From Pararhizobium sp. A13 (lineage in GTDB: Bacteria; Pseudomonadota; Alphaproteobacteria; Rhizobiales; Rhizobiaceae): 64,000 nt of DNA. Position 1 is the first letter of the stretch. Every line of letters starts with the position of its first letter. Made by a program: the position numbers and the translations under genes. Positions 1 to 8,339 of this stretch are shown piece by piece. The notes beneath the pieces were generated by a model, which made no database searches, was not told where the DNA came from, and saw nothing but the letters and a program-made list of their open reading frames with translations. The stretch covers positions 3,669,001 to 3,733,000 of the forward strand of contig NZ_CP149510.1 in the NCBI RefSeq assembly GCF_040126305.1, given 5' to 3'.

Positions 1-461
1 TTTGTTTCATGCAGGGTTAGCCCAAATTCCTCAAGTACGCCGCGTGGATTGATCACTGCGCGTGAACGATAAGGCGGCGCCTTGTACCAGACTGGCGGGA
101 GGCCAAGCACCGCCCAAGGGTAACACGAGCATAGCGTGCAGACCACAAGGTTGTGCGTCTCCGGGGTGTTGAACACCGCCCGCATATGTTCGCCCTGCCG
201 ACCGGTATAATCGAGGCTGGCGATCGCCGCCGTCGCGTCGCGGGCCAGCCAATCGGCAAAATCGGGCTCACTCCAGGCCTTGGCAACGACACGGGCACCG
301 TTGCGTGGGCCGACCTTCGTTTCGTAAGTCTCGACGATCGCGTCGATCGCCGCCGGGTCGATCAGCCCCTTCTGCGTCAGCACCGTCTCCAGCGCCTTTA
401 CCCGCGCCTGCATATCGGAAAAATGGTTGTCGTGATGGTCGTGGTCGTCGTGATCGTGCAT
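1..461 (-). CDS. nthA: Nitrile hydratase subunit alpha, cobalt type (C-terminus beyond window)
   Basis: Nitrile hydratase converts nitriles to amides in the cytoplasm as an alpha/beta complex. The visible part of about 153 codons holds the metal-binding motif VCTLCSC near residue 110; Thr after the first Cys is typical of cobalt enzymes (Ser of iron enzymes). The two later Cys of that motif are the ones normally oxidised to sulfinate and sulfenate. The N-terminus is His/Asp-rich ([10 protein letters not shown]). I place the start at 461 because a GAGGA ribosome site lies just upstream; an ATG at 479 is in frame and would overlap the preceding stop by 4 nt. The beta subunit and activator should lie left of the window. 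Confidence 0.93.
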   Translation of the reverse strand, partial: MHDHDDHDHHDNHFSDMQARVKALETVLTQKGLIDPAAIDAIVETYETKVGPRNGARVVAKAWSEPDFADWLARDATAAIASLDYTGRQGEHMRAVFNTPETHNLVVCTLCSCYPWAVLGLPPVWYKAPPYRSRAVINPRGVLEEFGLTLHET

Positions 462-475
462 GGCGTCCTCGGATG

Positions 476-1306
476 TCATTGGCTGGTTTCTGTGCTCAGT
501 GCGACGGGCGGCAGTCTCTTGCCCATATCTCCACGCAATAGATTTTCGAAAGCGATAGGCTCCAGCTTTCCCGGTTGCTCGAACGGGTTGGAAAAGGCAA
601 AAATGAAGAAGAGAACGACACCCGAATAGGCACCGAAAATCGACAATAGAAACATGTGGGTCCGGGTCGGACGATAGACATAGAACGGTATTGAAAGCAG
701 GCATAGCCCGATCAGTGCCGGTGCCCAGAACATCCCTCCAAACCCTCCCGCGGCGGTTTCTTCCCGGATCTGGCGGAAACGCGCGATAGAGGTCGCCCGA
801 TCACGCATCCTGTTGCTCAAATAACGTTGGGGGTCCGTCTCCGGCGTAAGCTCGAGCAGACGATCATAAACGTCGTTCCACTGTACCCACGCTTTGGGGG
901 ACAGGCCCTGACGAGCCCCGAGCATGTCCCACTCCTCGCCGACAACGGTCGCCACGTAATTGGCCAGGTCATGCTGAATCGGCGCCACCTCCGCCCCGCC
1001 GTATCGCCCAATATCGTTGTAGACATCCGATATCGCCACCGCTTCTTCCATCAGGTTGTTGCGAATACCCTTGTAGTCGTCGAGTTCCTGGGCATAGACC
1101 AGAGCCAGGATAAGGCCGTGCAAGGCGGCGATACGCACGGCGACGGTCGCCGCCGCATCATGGGTTCGATCGCCTTCCAGGCCAGGATTGAGCAATGTCC
1201 GGGCCAGGAAATAGCAGAAAAAGACGATCGCAAGCGCCCCGGAAACGAAAGCGAAGCCGACGACGATCGAGGTAATAAGGCCCCCCGGCATGCTCAAAAT
1301 CCCCAT
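476..1306 (-). CDS. DUF4239-type membrane protein
   Basis: About 276 residues. A pair of hydrophobic segments sits at the N-terminus ([17 protein letters not shown]) and another pair near residues 200-245, with a long polar region between them, which is the arrangement I associate with DUF4239 (bestrophin-like) proteins. The function is unknown. An upstream in-frame TTG at 1354 would overlap the LysE gene by 19 nt; I prefer the ATG at 1306. The stop lies 14 nt before the chosen nthA start, so the LysE gene, this gene and nthA look like one leftward transcription unit. Its role beside a nitrile hydratase is not obvious. Confidence 0.72.
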   Translation of the reverse strand: MGILSMPGGLITSIVVGFAFVSGALAIVFFCYFLARTLLNPGLEGDRTHDAAATVAVRIAALHGLILALVYAQELDDYKGIRNNLMEEAVAISDVYNDIGRYGGAEVAPIQHDLANYVATVVGEEWDMLGARQGLSPKAWVQWNDVYDRLLELTPETDPQRYLSNRMRDRATSIARFRQIREETAAGGFGGMFWAPALIGLCLLSIPFYVYRPTRTHMFLLSIFGAYSGVVLFFIFAFSNPFEQPGKLEPIAFENLLRGDMGKRLPPVALSTETSQ

Positions 1307-1335
1307 CTGCCCAGAATTCGGCGGCGGTTCACCGG

Positions 1336-1929
1336 CTAGCGCAGCATCGGCCAAAGGCTAACGACGAGCAAGACCGCCATTGTGATATTGAACCATTTCA
1401 GCCGGCCCGGATCGGACAGCCATTGCTTCAGCGCCGAGCCGAAACCGGCCCAGGTCGAGACGCTCGGCACGTTGACGATTGCAAAGACGATGCCGACCCA
1501 TATCACGCTGGCGAGATAGCTTTGCTGGCTCGTATAGGTCGCCATCGCGGTAACGGCCATGACCCAGGCCTTCGGGTTGATCCACTGGAAGGCGGCCGCC
1601 TGCAGGAAGGTCATCGGCACGGCATTGCTTTTCCCCTCGGAAAGGCTCCGCGACGTCCCGATTTTCCAGGCGATCCACACGAGATAGGCGCCGCCTGCGA
1701 ATTTCAGCACGGTATAGAGCAGAGGCACGGAATGCAGGAGCGCACCAAGGCCGAGACCGACGGCGATCAACAGCGAGAGGAAGCCGGCGCCGATGCCGAA
1801 CATATGTGGGATGGTGCGGGCAAAGCCGAAATTCACCCCCGATGCGAACAGCATCATGTTGTTCGGCCCCGGCGTGATCGATGTCGTAAAAGCAAAGAGA
1901 AACAACGCCAGAAACGTGTCGGCCTGCAT
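1336..1929 (-). CDS. LysE/RhtB family exporter
   Basis: A 197-residue inner-membrane protein with about six hydrophobic segments. It has the family signature TPGPNN near residues 19-24 (TTSITPGPNNMML). The family exports amino acids and similar small molecules using the proton gradient; the substrate cannot be read from the sequence. It is the first gene of the leftward unit that continues into the DUF4239 gene and nthA. The 196 nt between it and the rightward aldo/keto reductase must hold both promoters; I see no clear boxes there. Confidence 0.9.
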   Translation of the reverse strand: MQADTFLALFLFAFTTSITPGPNNMMLFASGVNFGFARTIPHMFGIGAGFLSLLIAVGLGLGALLHSVPLLYTVLKFAGGAYLVWIAWKIGTSRSLSEGKSNAVPMTFLQAAAFQWINPKAWVMAVTAMATYTSQQSYLASVIWVGIVFAIVNVPSVSTWAGFGSALKQWLSDPGRLKWFNITMAVLLVVSLWPMLR

Positions 1930-2125
1930 GGAACCCTCCCGAAATTTTAGGTCAATCTAGCTGACCTATCGATGCAGGCCACCCGAAACTTGTCACGGTG
2001 ACAAGAAGCGGGAACAATCAGCGGTGCAGTTTTGACACACGGTCTTTGCGCGGCCACGATACGCCTTAAATGAGACATCGACCGTTCATACGACTGGGCC
2101 GACCTGCAAGCCAAAGAGGATTCCG

Positions 2126-2971
2126 ATGCACGACGCCATTCCGACCACCCCCTTTCCCAACGGCAGGACTGTTCCCGTCATCGGCCAGGGCACATGGCAT
2201 ATGGGCGAGCGCAAGGCGAGTGCCGCCGAGGAGGCCAGGAGCCTGCGGCATGGCCTCGATCTCGGCATGACGCTGATCGACACGGCAGAAATGTATGCGG
2301 ATGGCGGCGCCGAACGGGTCGTGTCTGAGGCGATCAAGGGCCGGCGCGGCGACGCCTTCGTCGTCAGCAAGATTCTGCCCACCAATGCGAGCCGCGACGG
2401 TACAATCAAAGCCTGCGAGGCGAGCCTGAAACGGCTCGGCACCGACCATATCGACCTCTATCTGCTGCACTGGCGCGGCCGCTACCGGCTTTCTGAAACG
2501 GTGGAAGCCTTCGAGACGCTGCGGCAGGCGGGCAAGATCGGCGCCTGGGGCGTCTCCAATTTCGATTCCGACGACATGGAGGAACTGTTCGCCGTGCCGG
2601 ACGGCGGCAAGGTCGCCACCAATCAGGTGCTTTACAACCTCAACCGCCGCGGCATCGAATACGATCTCCTGAAGGACAGCCTGGCCCGCGGCATCCCGGT
2701 CATGGCCTATTCACCGCTCGACGAAGGTCGGCTCCTGCGCCACCCGGACCTCATCCACATCGCCAAGGCGCACCAGGCGACTGTCGCGCAGATCGCGCTT
2801 GCCTTCCTCATCCGCAATCCTGGTGTCATCGTCATCCCGAAGACCGGGATGCCGGAACGCGTGCGGGAAAACCGGGCGACTGTGGAGGTCCATCTGACGG
2901 CGGACGACCTAGCGATGCTCGACAAGGCTTTCCCGCCGCCTCAGCGAAAAATGCCGCTGGAGATGATTTGA
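2126..2971 (+). CDS. Aldo/keto reductase
   Basis: An NADPH-dependent carbonyl reductase of the AKR superfamily, 281 residues, cytosolic. The catalytic tetrad is visible: Asp52 and Tyr57 ([11 protein letters not shown]), Lys82 (VVSKIL) and His115 (LYLLHW). The cofactor motif near the C-terminus ([16 protein letters not shown]) fits NADP binding. It resembles the E. coli YeaE branch. The start is supported by AGAGG six bases upstream of ATG. Its stop overlaps the TTG start of the next gene. The true substrate is unknown. Confidence 0.92.
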   Translation: MHDAIPTTPFPNGRTVPVIGQGTWHMGERKASAAEEARSLRHGLDLGMTLIDTAEMYADGGAERVVSEAIKGRRGDAFVVSKILPTNASRDGTIKACEASLKRLGTDHIDLYLLHWRGRYRLSETVEAFETLRQAGKIGAWGVSNFDSDDMEELFAVPDGGKVATNQVLYNLNRRGIEYDLLKDSLARGIPVMAYSPLDEGRLLRHPDLIHIAKAHQATVAQIALAFLIRNPGVIVIPKTGMPERVRENRATVEVHLTADDLAMLDKAFPPPQRKMPLEMI

Positions 2972-3456
2972 GCGTGGCGAAGCAAAGCTCCGCATTCTTG
3001 TTGCGATTGCTGATGTTTGCCATAGTCGGGGCGACAGCAGGCGCCACTCTTGCCGTAGATGAATCCAACTCCAAGGAAGTGTCGCTAAAATATTGGATTT
3101 CCTTCAGAAACGTCACGCCTATTCTGTCAGGAAAGACATGTCATCTCGACAGAAAATGCACCATCTACCAAGATGCCGATAGAGATCGCGGCTTTATCAT
3201 CAGCATCACCATTTCCGGCGAACCTAGACAGGAATCGTATGCGGAGATTGATTGCGAAAAGGAATGCTTTTTCCACAATATGAAGCACCGGATCGTGGTT
3301 TCCGGCACGCCCTCGACCAAGGTGACCTTCTATACAGGCGACCTACCCAGAGGGCTTGAAATGACAGTCAACGAATATATCGGGCAGTTCAGATTGTTGT
3401 TCACGGCTCCCGGAATGAAAACTACAGCGCCGGCGGCCGATGGCATAGAACTTTAA
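2968..3456 (+). CDS. Small secreted hypothetical protein with two cysteine pairs
   Basis: A 162-residue protein that I do not recognise. Residues 8-30 form a hydrophobic signal-like segment ([20 protein letters not shown]), so export is likely. The mature part holds two close cysteine pairs, TCHLDRKC and DCEKEC, which could form disulfides in the periplasm. The start is a TTG that overlaps the TGA of the aldo/keto reductase (TTGA); an in-frame GTG lies at 2974. The gene looks AT-richer than its neighbours and uses codons they mostly avoid, so it may be a later arrival. A hairpin terminator follows. Confidence 0.68.
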   Translation: MSVAKQSSAFLLRLLMFAIVGATAGATLAVDESNSKEVSLKYWISFRNVTPILSGKTCHLDRKCTIYQDADRDRGFIISITISGEPRQESYAEIDCEKECFFHNMKHRIVVSGTPSTKVTFYTGDLPRGLEMTVNEYIGQFRLLFTAPGMKTTAPAADGIEL

Positions 3457-3461
3457 GGAAT

Positions 3462-3501
3462 GGGACGCCGGACCTTGACGGTGACCGGCGCCCCGCTTTT
3501 C
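3462..3501 (+). terminator. Hairpin terminator between convergent genes
   Basis: Ten-base arms GGGACGCCGG (3462-3471) and CCGGCGCCCC (3485-3494) pair with one G-U, followed by GCTTTTCTT. It sits in the 45-nt gap between the small secreted protein gene and ilvH and could serve both strands, though only the plus side has a T-rich tail. Confidence 0.6.
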
Positions 3502-4074
3502 TTACATTCCCTGCGGGCCGCGGTTCATCGCAGCGATGCCGGTGCGGCAGACTTCGATGACGCCAAGCGGCTTCATGATGGCGATGAACTGGTCGATCTT
3601 CGACGACTTGCCAGTGATCTCCAGGATGAAGTGCTCGAGCGTCGCGTCGATCACCTTGGCATGGAAGGCGTCGGCAAGGCGCAGCGTCTCCGCCCGGCTC
3701 TCGCCGTGCCCACTGACCTTCACCAGCGCCACTTCGCGCTCAATCGGCCGGTCGTGGCCGAGTTCGGCGGCCCTTACCGTCAGGTCGACGACGCGGTGAA
3801 CCGGCACGATGCGCTCCAGTTGTGCCTTGATCTGCTCCAGCACATGCGGCGTGCCGCGCGTGACGATGGTGATGCGCGAGAGGTGCGTCTGATGTTCGGT
3901 TTCCGAGACGGTCAGGCTCTCGATATTGTAGCCCCGGCCGGAAAACAGGCCGATGACGCGGGCGAGAACGCCCGGCTCGTTATCGACGAGAACCGAAAGC
4001 GTGTGGTTTTCCGCCTTCTCGGTTTCCTTGGCGATGAAATAGGCCGAGCCGGTCGGCTGAAGATGTGCGTTCAT
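3502..4074 (-). CDS. ilvH: Acetolactate synthase regulatory (small) subunit
   Basis: The 190-residue regulatory subunit of acetohydroxyacid synthase, the first common step of valine, leucine and isoleucine synthesis. An ACT domain lies at residues 27-100 (LSVLVDNEPGVLARVIGLF), which binds valine for feedback inhibition, followed by the usual C-terminal half (MKPLGVIEVCRTGIAAM). Length fits the family. It follows ilvI by 22 nt and should be co-transcribed with it, so it falls under the same leader control. Confidence 0.97.
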   Translation of the reverse strand: MNAHLQPTGSAYFIAKETEKAENHTLSVLVDNEPGVLARVIGLFSGRGYNIESLTVSETEHQTHLSRITIVTRGTPHVLEQIKAQLERIVPVHRVVDLTVRAAELGHDRPIEREVALVKVSGHGESRAETLRLADAFHAKVIDATLEHFILEITGKSSKIDQFIAIMKPLGVIEVCRTGIAAMNRGPQGM

Positions 4075-4096
4075 GATCTTGTCCTTTTCCTATTCA

Positions 4097-5908
4097 TCAA
4101 ACCAGCGCGCGGCCCTTGGCATCGATCGCGTTGGCGACCGCCTCGTCCGTTGCCTCGTCCGGCAAAAGCATCTCGTTATGCGCCTTGCCCGAAGGGATCA
4201 TCGGGAAGCAGTTGGCGAGATTGGCCACGCGGCAGTCGAAGATCACCGGCGCCGGGCTGTCGATCATCTGCTGGATCGCAGCGTCGAGGTCGCCCGGTTT
4301 TTCACAGCGGATGCCGACGCCGCCATAGGCTTCCGCCAGCTTGACGAAATCGGGCATGGCTTCGGTATAGGAATTCGACAGGCGGTTGCCATGCAGCAGC
4401 TGCTGCCACTGGCGCACCATGCCCATGTACTGGTTGTTCAGGATGAAGATCTTGACCGGCAGGTTATACTGCACGGCACAGGACATTTCCTGGATGCACA
4501 TCTGGATCGAGGCGTCGCCGGCGATGTCGATGACGAGGCTCTCCGGATGCGCGACCTGCACGCCGACCGCCGCCGGGAAGCCGTAGCCCATCGTGCCGAG
4601 GCCGCCCGAGGTCATCCAGCGATTCGGATGTTCGAAACCGTAGAACTGCGCCGCCCACATCTGGTGCTGGCCGACTTCGGTGGTGATGTAGGTATCGCGG
4701 TGCTTGGTCAGTTCATAGAGCCGCTGGATGGCGTATTGCGGCATAATGACGTCGTCGCTCGGCTTGTAGGCGAGCGAATTGCGCGCACGCCAGCGGGCAA
4801 TGCTGGTCCACCAGTCTTCAAGACGACTCTTGTCCGCCTCCTTGGCGGTGGACGCGCGCCACAGGCGAACCATGTCCTCCAGAACGGAGCCGACGTCGCC
4901 GAGGATCGGTACGTCGACACGAACATTCTTGTTGATCGACGACGGGTCGATGTCGATATGGATTTTCTTCGAGTTCGGCGAGAAGGCATTGAGGCGGCCG
5001 GTGATACGGTCGTCGAAGCGGGCGCCGATGCAGACCATGACGTCGCAATCATGCATCGCCATGTTGGCCTCATAAGTGCCGTGCATACCCAGCATGCCGA
5101 GCCAGTTCTTGCCGGAAGCCGGATAAGCGCCGAGCCCCATCAGCGTCGAGGTGATCGGAAAGCCCGTCAACTCCACCAGTTCACGGAGCAGATGCGACGC
5201 TTCCAGACCGGAGTTGACGACGCCGCCGCCGGAATAGATGACGGGGCGGCGAGCGCCCTTCATCAGTTCGATGGCCTGCTCGATGCGGCGCATGTCGCCC
5301 TGCACCTTCGGCTGATAGCTGTGCTGGACCTTGGCGGCCGATGGCGGCGTATAGGTGCCGGTGGCGAACTGGACGTCCTTGGGAATATCGACGACGACTG
5401 GCCCCGGACGACCGGACTGGGCGATGCGGAAGGCTTCGTGGATGATGCCGGCCAGTTGGTTGACGTCCTTGACCAGCCAGTTGTGCTTGGTGCAGGGCCG
5501 CGTGATACCAACGGTATCGCATTCCTGGAAGGCGTCCGAGCCGATCAGCGATGTCGGAACCTGGCCGGTCAGGCAGACGAGCGGAATCGAGTCCATCAGC
5601 GCATCCTGCAACGGCGTGACGGCATTGGTCGCACCCGGACCGGAGGTCACCAGCATGACGCCGACCTTGCCGGTCGAGCGGGCATAGCCTTCGGCCATGT
5701 GACCAGCGCCCTGCTCGTGGCGCACCAGGATGTGCTGGATATCGTCCTGCTGGAAGATTTCGTCATAGATTGGCAAGACGGCGCCGCCAGGATAGCCGAA
5801 AATATGCTGCACGCCATTGTCCCTCAGTGCCTGAAGAACAATTTCCGCCCCTGTCATCTGGTTGCCCTGCGTCTGGTTGCCCTGCGTCTGGTTGTCTGTG
5901 CCGCTCAT
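4097..5908 (-). CDS. ilvI: Acetolactate synthase catalytic (large) subunit
   Basis: The catalytic ThDP-dependent subunit that condenses pyruvate with pyruvate or 2-oxobutyrate. The activating glutamate lies in VRHEQGAGHMAEGYAR near residue 65. The central domain contains the FAD-contact region, and the ThDP/Mg motif GDASIQMC continues to LNN near residue 460. I use the ATG at 5908 (MSGTDNQ), because known homologues begin close to this; an in-frame ATG at 5926 adds six residues. Neither start has a strong ribosome site. The N-terminus carries short TQGNQ repeats encoded by a 15-bp tandem repeat. Expression is probably set by the attenuator upstream. Confidence 0.96.
   Translation of the reverse strand: MSGTDNQTQGNQTQGNQMTGAEIVLQALRDNGVQHIFGYPGGAVLPIYDEIFQQDDIQHILVRHEQGAGHMAEGYARSTGKVGVMLVTSGPGATNAVTPLQDALMDSIPLVCLTGQVPTSLIGSDAFQECDTVGITRPCTKHNWLVKDVNQLAGIIHEAFRIAQSGRPGPVVVDIPKDVQFATGTYTPPSAAKVQHSYQPKVQGDMRRIEQAIELMKGARRPVIYSGGGVVNSGLEASHLLRELVELTGFPITSTLMGLGAYPASGKNWLGMLGMHGTYEANMAMHDCDVMVCIGARFDDRITGRLNAFSPNSKKIHIDIDPSSINKNVRVDVPILGDVGSVLEDMVRLWRASTAKEADKSRLEDWWTSIARWRARNSLAYKPSDDVIMPQYAIQRLYELTKHRDTYITTEVGQHQMWAAQFYGFEHPNRWMTSGGLGTMGYGFPAAVGVQVAHPESLVIDIAGDASIQMCIQEMSCAVQYNLPVKIFILNNQYMGMVRQWQQLLHGNRLSNSYTEAMPDFVKLAEAYGGVGIRCEKPGDLDAAIQQMIDSPAPVIFDCRVANLANCFPMIPSGKAHNEMLLPDEATDEAVANAIDAKGRALV
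5858..5894 (-). repeat. 15-bp tandem repeat in the ilvI 5' end
   Basis: The plus-strand unit ctggttgccctgcgt occurs twice in full (5858-5872, 5873-5887), followed by the first seven bases of a third copy. It is in frame and encodes the QTQGN/QTQGN expansion just before the conserved MTGAEIVLQAL start of the enzyme. Because 15 is a multiple of 3, copy-number change would not break the gene. Confidence 0.85.
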
Positions 5909-5965
5909 TGGCCTGTTTCCGTCCATGTTTCGCGATTTTGGCTGTGAGTATCGTGTTTGGAGGCA

Positions 5966-5989
5966 TAAAAAAAGGCCCTGTGAGGGCCT
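5966..5989 (-). terminator. Attenuator terminator upstream of ilvI
   Basis: Perfect seven-base arms AGGCCCT/AGGGCCT around a three-base loop, followed on the minus strand by seven T. It lies after the leader peptide and before ilvI, so it can only act as a conditional terminator for the ilvIH transcript. Confidence 0.88.
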
Positions 5990-6022
5990 CGTGTTTGCGC
6001 ATGGGTGGCTATCGCCGGATGG

Positions 6023-6079
6023 TTAAACCATCCTGCCCATGCGCCGTCCCACCACAAGAATTGCAACGATCTTTTTCAT
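6023..6079 (-). CDS. ilvL: ilv leader peptide (18 residues)
   Basis: A short reading frame MKKIVAILVVGRRMGRMV followed by TAA. Seven of 18 residues are Ile, Val or Leu (I4, V5, I7, L8, V9, V10, V18), the products of the pathway it precedes. The stop codon lies inside an inverted repeat GGATGGTT/AACCATCC, and a longer pair GCGCATGGG/CCCATGCGC encloses it. An intrinsic terminator follows 34 nt after the stop. This is the layout of ribosome-mediated attenuation: scarce branched-chain aminoacyl-tRNA would stall the ribosome and alter the fold. Branched-chain leader peptides ahead of ilv genes are known in alphaproteobacteria. The RNA switch itself I infer; I did not resolve the competing anti-terminator. 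Confidence 0.87.
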   Translation of the reverse strand: MKKIVAILVVGRRMGRMV

Positions 6080-6087
6080 GGGGCGCA

Positions 6088-6116
6088 GTGATAACCAGAA
6101 ATGCAGACCCCGTCAA
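6088..6116 (-). promoter_or_regulatory. Probable sigma-70 promoter of the ilv leader
   Basis: On the minus strand TTGACG (6116-6111) and TATCAC (6093-6088) are 17 bases apart. The expected start of transcription, 6-7 bases downstream, falls at about 6081-6080, that is, one or two bases before the leader ATG at 6079. The leader mRNA would then be nearly leaderless. Confidence 0.65.
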
Positions 6117-6234
6117 CGCCTTTCCCGAAAACAACCGGCGCGGGTCCAAAACGGCACAAACTGGCCCAAGCCCAAGAAACAACTTGTTAAATCCCTTCCC
6201 GTAATATGACAAACTCTTGGGTAGAGGTTTCGTA

Positions 6235-8292
6235 TTGCTGAACAGCGATCTTCATTCATCGATCAGTGCTGGAGAACAGGATCGGCGCGATACCCTGAAA
6301 CGGGGCAATCGCTTCCTTGGCCGCGTCGTTGCGTGCAGCGGTTCGCGGGCAACGATTGCTGCTCTGGCGGAAAACGGTGAGACCGCGCTGACCGAATTAT
6401 GGTCCGTCGGCAGGCTGATCTCGATCAGTGTCGGCGAGAACCGCGTCGTCGCCCTCGTCTATTCCATGCAGACCGCTACCAACGAATGGGGCGAGGAACT
6501 CGACAATACCTTCCGCATCGAAGTCGAACTGATGGGCGAAGTCCATGTCGGCCCGACCGGCCGCGAGGAATTTTCCGCCGGCATCAGCCAATATCCCTAT
6601 CTCGGCGCCATTGCCCACCGCATTCGCTCGGCCGACCTTGCCCGCATCTACGACACCGGTAAGAACGAAAATTGCGTTATCGGCCAGTTGACCCAGGATG
6701 AGAGCCTCGACGCCACCATTCACGTACCCTCAATGCTCTCGAAGCATTTTGCCATCGTCGGCACAACCGGCGTCGGCAAGTCGACGGCCGTCAGCTTGCT
6801 GCTGCGCAAGGCAATCGCGGCGGATCCGAAACTGCGTGTGCTTATTCTCGATCCGCACAACGAATTCGCGGCTGCCTTTCCCGATATCGCTGTCGTCATC
6901 GATACCGATAATCTCGATCTGCCTTTCTGGCTGATGAAGCTCGAGGAGTTCGCCGAAGTCATTTTTCGCGGCCGGCCGGCCATCCCGGAAGAACTCGACA
7001 TCCTTCGGGATGTCATTCCGGAAGCGAAAAAGGCATTCAAGGGCTCGGCGGAATCCGGTCTTGCACGCCGGACCAGCGAAAAAAGCTCGATCACCGCCGA
7101 CACCCCTGTCCCCTACCGCATGGCCGATCTTTTGGCACTGATCGACGAGCGCATCGGGCGGCTGGAAGGGCGCAACGAGAAGCCGCATCTGCGCTCGCTC
7201 AAGGTCAAGGTGATCGGCGCGATCAACGACCCGCGCTATAATTTCATGTTCTCGTCGAACACCATCACCGACACGATCCTCGAGACGATCGCCAAGATCT
7301 TCCGCATTCCGGGAGACGGCAGGCCGGTGACGACGTTCCAGTTGGCCGGCATCCCCTCGGAAGTCGTCAATTCGGTCGCCTCCGTGCTTTGCCGCATGGC
7401 GTTCGAAATCGGCCTCTGGAGCAATGGCGGTGTCCATATGCTCGTCGTCTGCGAGGAGGCACACCGCTACGTCCCGGCCGATATCAGCCTTGGCTTCGTT
7501 CCGACCCGCCAGGCCATTGCCCGCATCGCCAAGGAAGGTCGTAAGTACGGCGTCTCGCTCGGCATCATTACACAGCGTCCCGGCGAACTCGATCCGACCA
7601 TCCTGTCACAATGTTCGACCGTCTTTGCCATGCGCCTGTCCAATGATCGCGACCAGGACATCATCCGCTCGGCCATCCCGAACTCGTCGATTTCGACGAC
7701 CAGCTTCATCTCGTCGATCGGCAATGGCGAAGCCATCGCCTTCGGCGAGGCGGTGGCGGTGCCGATGCGTATGCGCTTTACCCGCGTCGACGAAAGGAAC
7801 CTGCCGAAAGCCAATGGCGTCGGCGTCAAGGCAACGGACGAAACCCCCGACACCGTCGATCTGCGCTCCGTGGTGGCACGGATGCGCGCCCTGAACGGCC
7901 CCGACATTTCCGGTTTCCAGCAGGCCTATTCCGCCAGCATGGGCGCGCTTGCGCAAGACAGCGCGCCCATCGATGACGACTTCGCTGACGAGCAGGAAGC
8001 CGGCGGCATCGGGATGGTCCCGAGAAGCGACGGCGACGCGCCGGCTATCGAACCATACAACCCGGCCATGCTGCCGCGGGCGGAGCCGGTCAACCCACAA
8101 CTCGATCGTTTCAACCAGATCCGCAATCAGTTGCTCTCGGAAGACCTTCCGGCCCAGCCGAAGCCGGAGCCTTACCGGGCGCCTGCGCCGCGCGTCACCC
8201 CAAGCTTTGCCCAACCCGGATCGGACCAGCCCCGGCCATCCCTGCGCGAAAGCCTCTTGAAGAAACCGTTGAGCAGCATCATCCGCAAGTAG
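6235..8292 (+). CDS. HerA-like ATPase (DUF87 family)
   Basis: A 685-residue ATPase of the HerA/FtsK class, predicted to form hexamers that move DNA. A beta-barrel-like N-terminal region (residues 1-150) precedes Walker A GTTGVGKST at residues 176-184. The Walker B strand is MLVVCEEAHRY near 402-412, followed by ITQRPGELDPTILSQC, which carries the usual sensor and arginine positions. The last 120 residues are Pro-rich and look disordered. I start at the TTG at 6235 because TAGAGG sits eight bases upstream; another TTG at 6217 has no such site. No NurA nuclease or other partner lies next to it, so its pathway is open. Confidence 0.85.
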   Translation: MLNSDLHSSISAGEQDRRDTLKRGNRFLGRVVACSGSRATIAALAENGETALTELWSVGRLISISVGENRVVALVYSMQTATNEWGEELDNTFRIEVELMGEVHVGPTGREEFSAGISQYPYLGAIAHRIRSADLARIYDTGKNENCVIGQLTQDESLDATIHVPSMLSKHFAIVGTTGVGKSTAVSLLLRKAIAADPKLRVLILDPHNEFAAAFPDIAVVIDTDNLDLPFWLMKLEEFAEVIFRGRPAIPEELDILRDVIPEAKKAFKGSAESGLARRTSEKSSITADTPVPYRMADLLALIDERIGRLEGRNEKPHLRSLKVKVIGAINDPRYNFMFSSNTITDTILETIAKIFRIPGDGRPVTTFQLAGIPSEVVNSVASVLCRMAFEIGLWSNGGVHMLVVCEEAHRYVPADISLGFVPTRQAIARIAKEGRKYGVSLGIITQRPGELDPTILSQCSTVFAMRLSNDRDQDIIRSAIPNSSISTTSFISSIGNGEAIAFGEAVAVPMRMRFTRVDERNLPKANGVGVKATDETPDTVDLRSVVARMRALNGPDISGFQQAYSASMGALAQDSAPIDDDFADEQEAGGIGMVPRSDGDAPAIEPYNPAMLPRAEPVNPQLDRFNQIRNQLLSEDLPAQPKPEPYRAPAPRVTPSFAQPGSDQPRPSLRESLLKKPLSSIIRK

Positions 8293-8339
8293 ATCATCCC
8301 CGGTTTGGCCGCGTCGTCACCTAGAAGCGCCACAGGGTC

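Noticed and set aside
153..629. Plus-strand open frame of 158 codons at the left end
   Set aside because: It lies antisense to nthA and the DUF4239 gene, which have clear family motifs; the frame has no domain or ribosome site.
4073..5947. Plus-strand open frame of 624 codons over ilvI
   Set aside because: It is the mirror of a GC-rich conserved gene; the product is Arg/Asp/His/Ala-rich without any recognisable domain.
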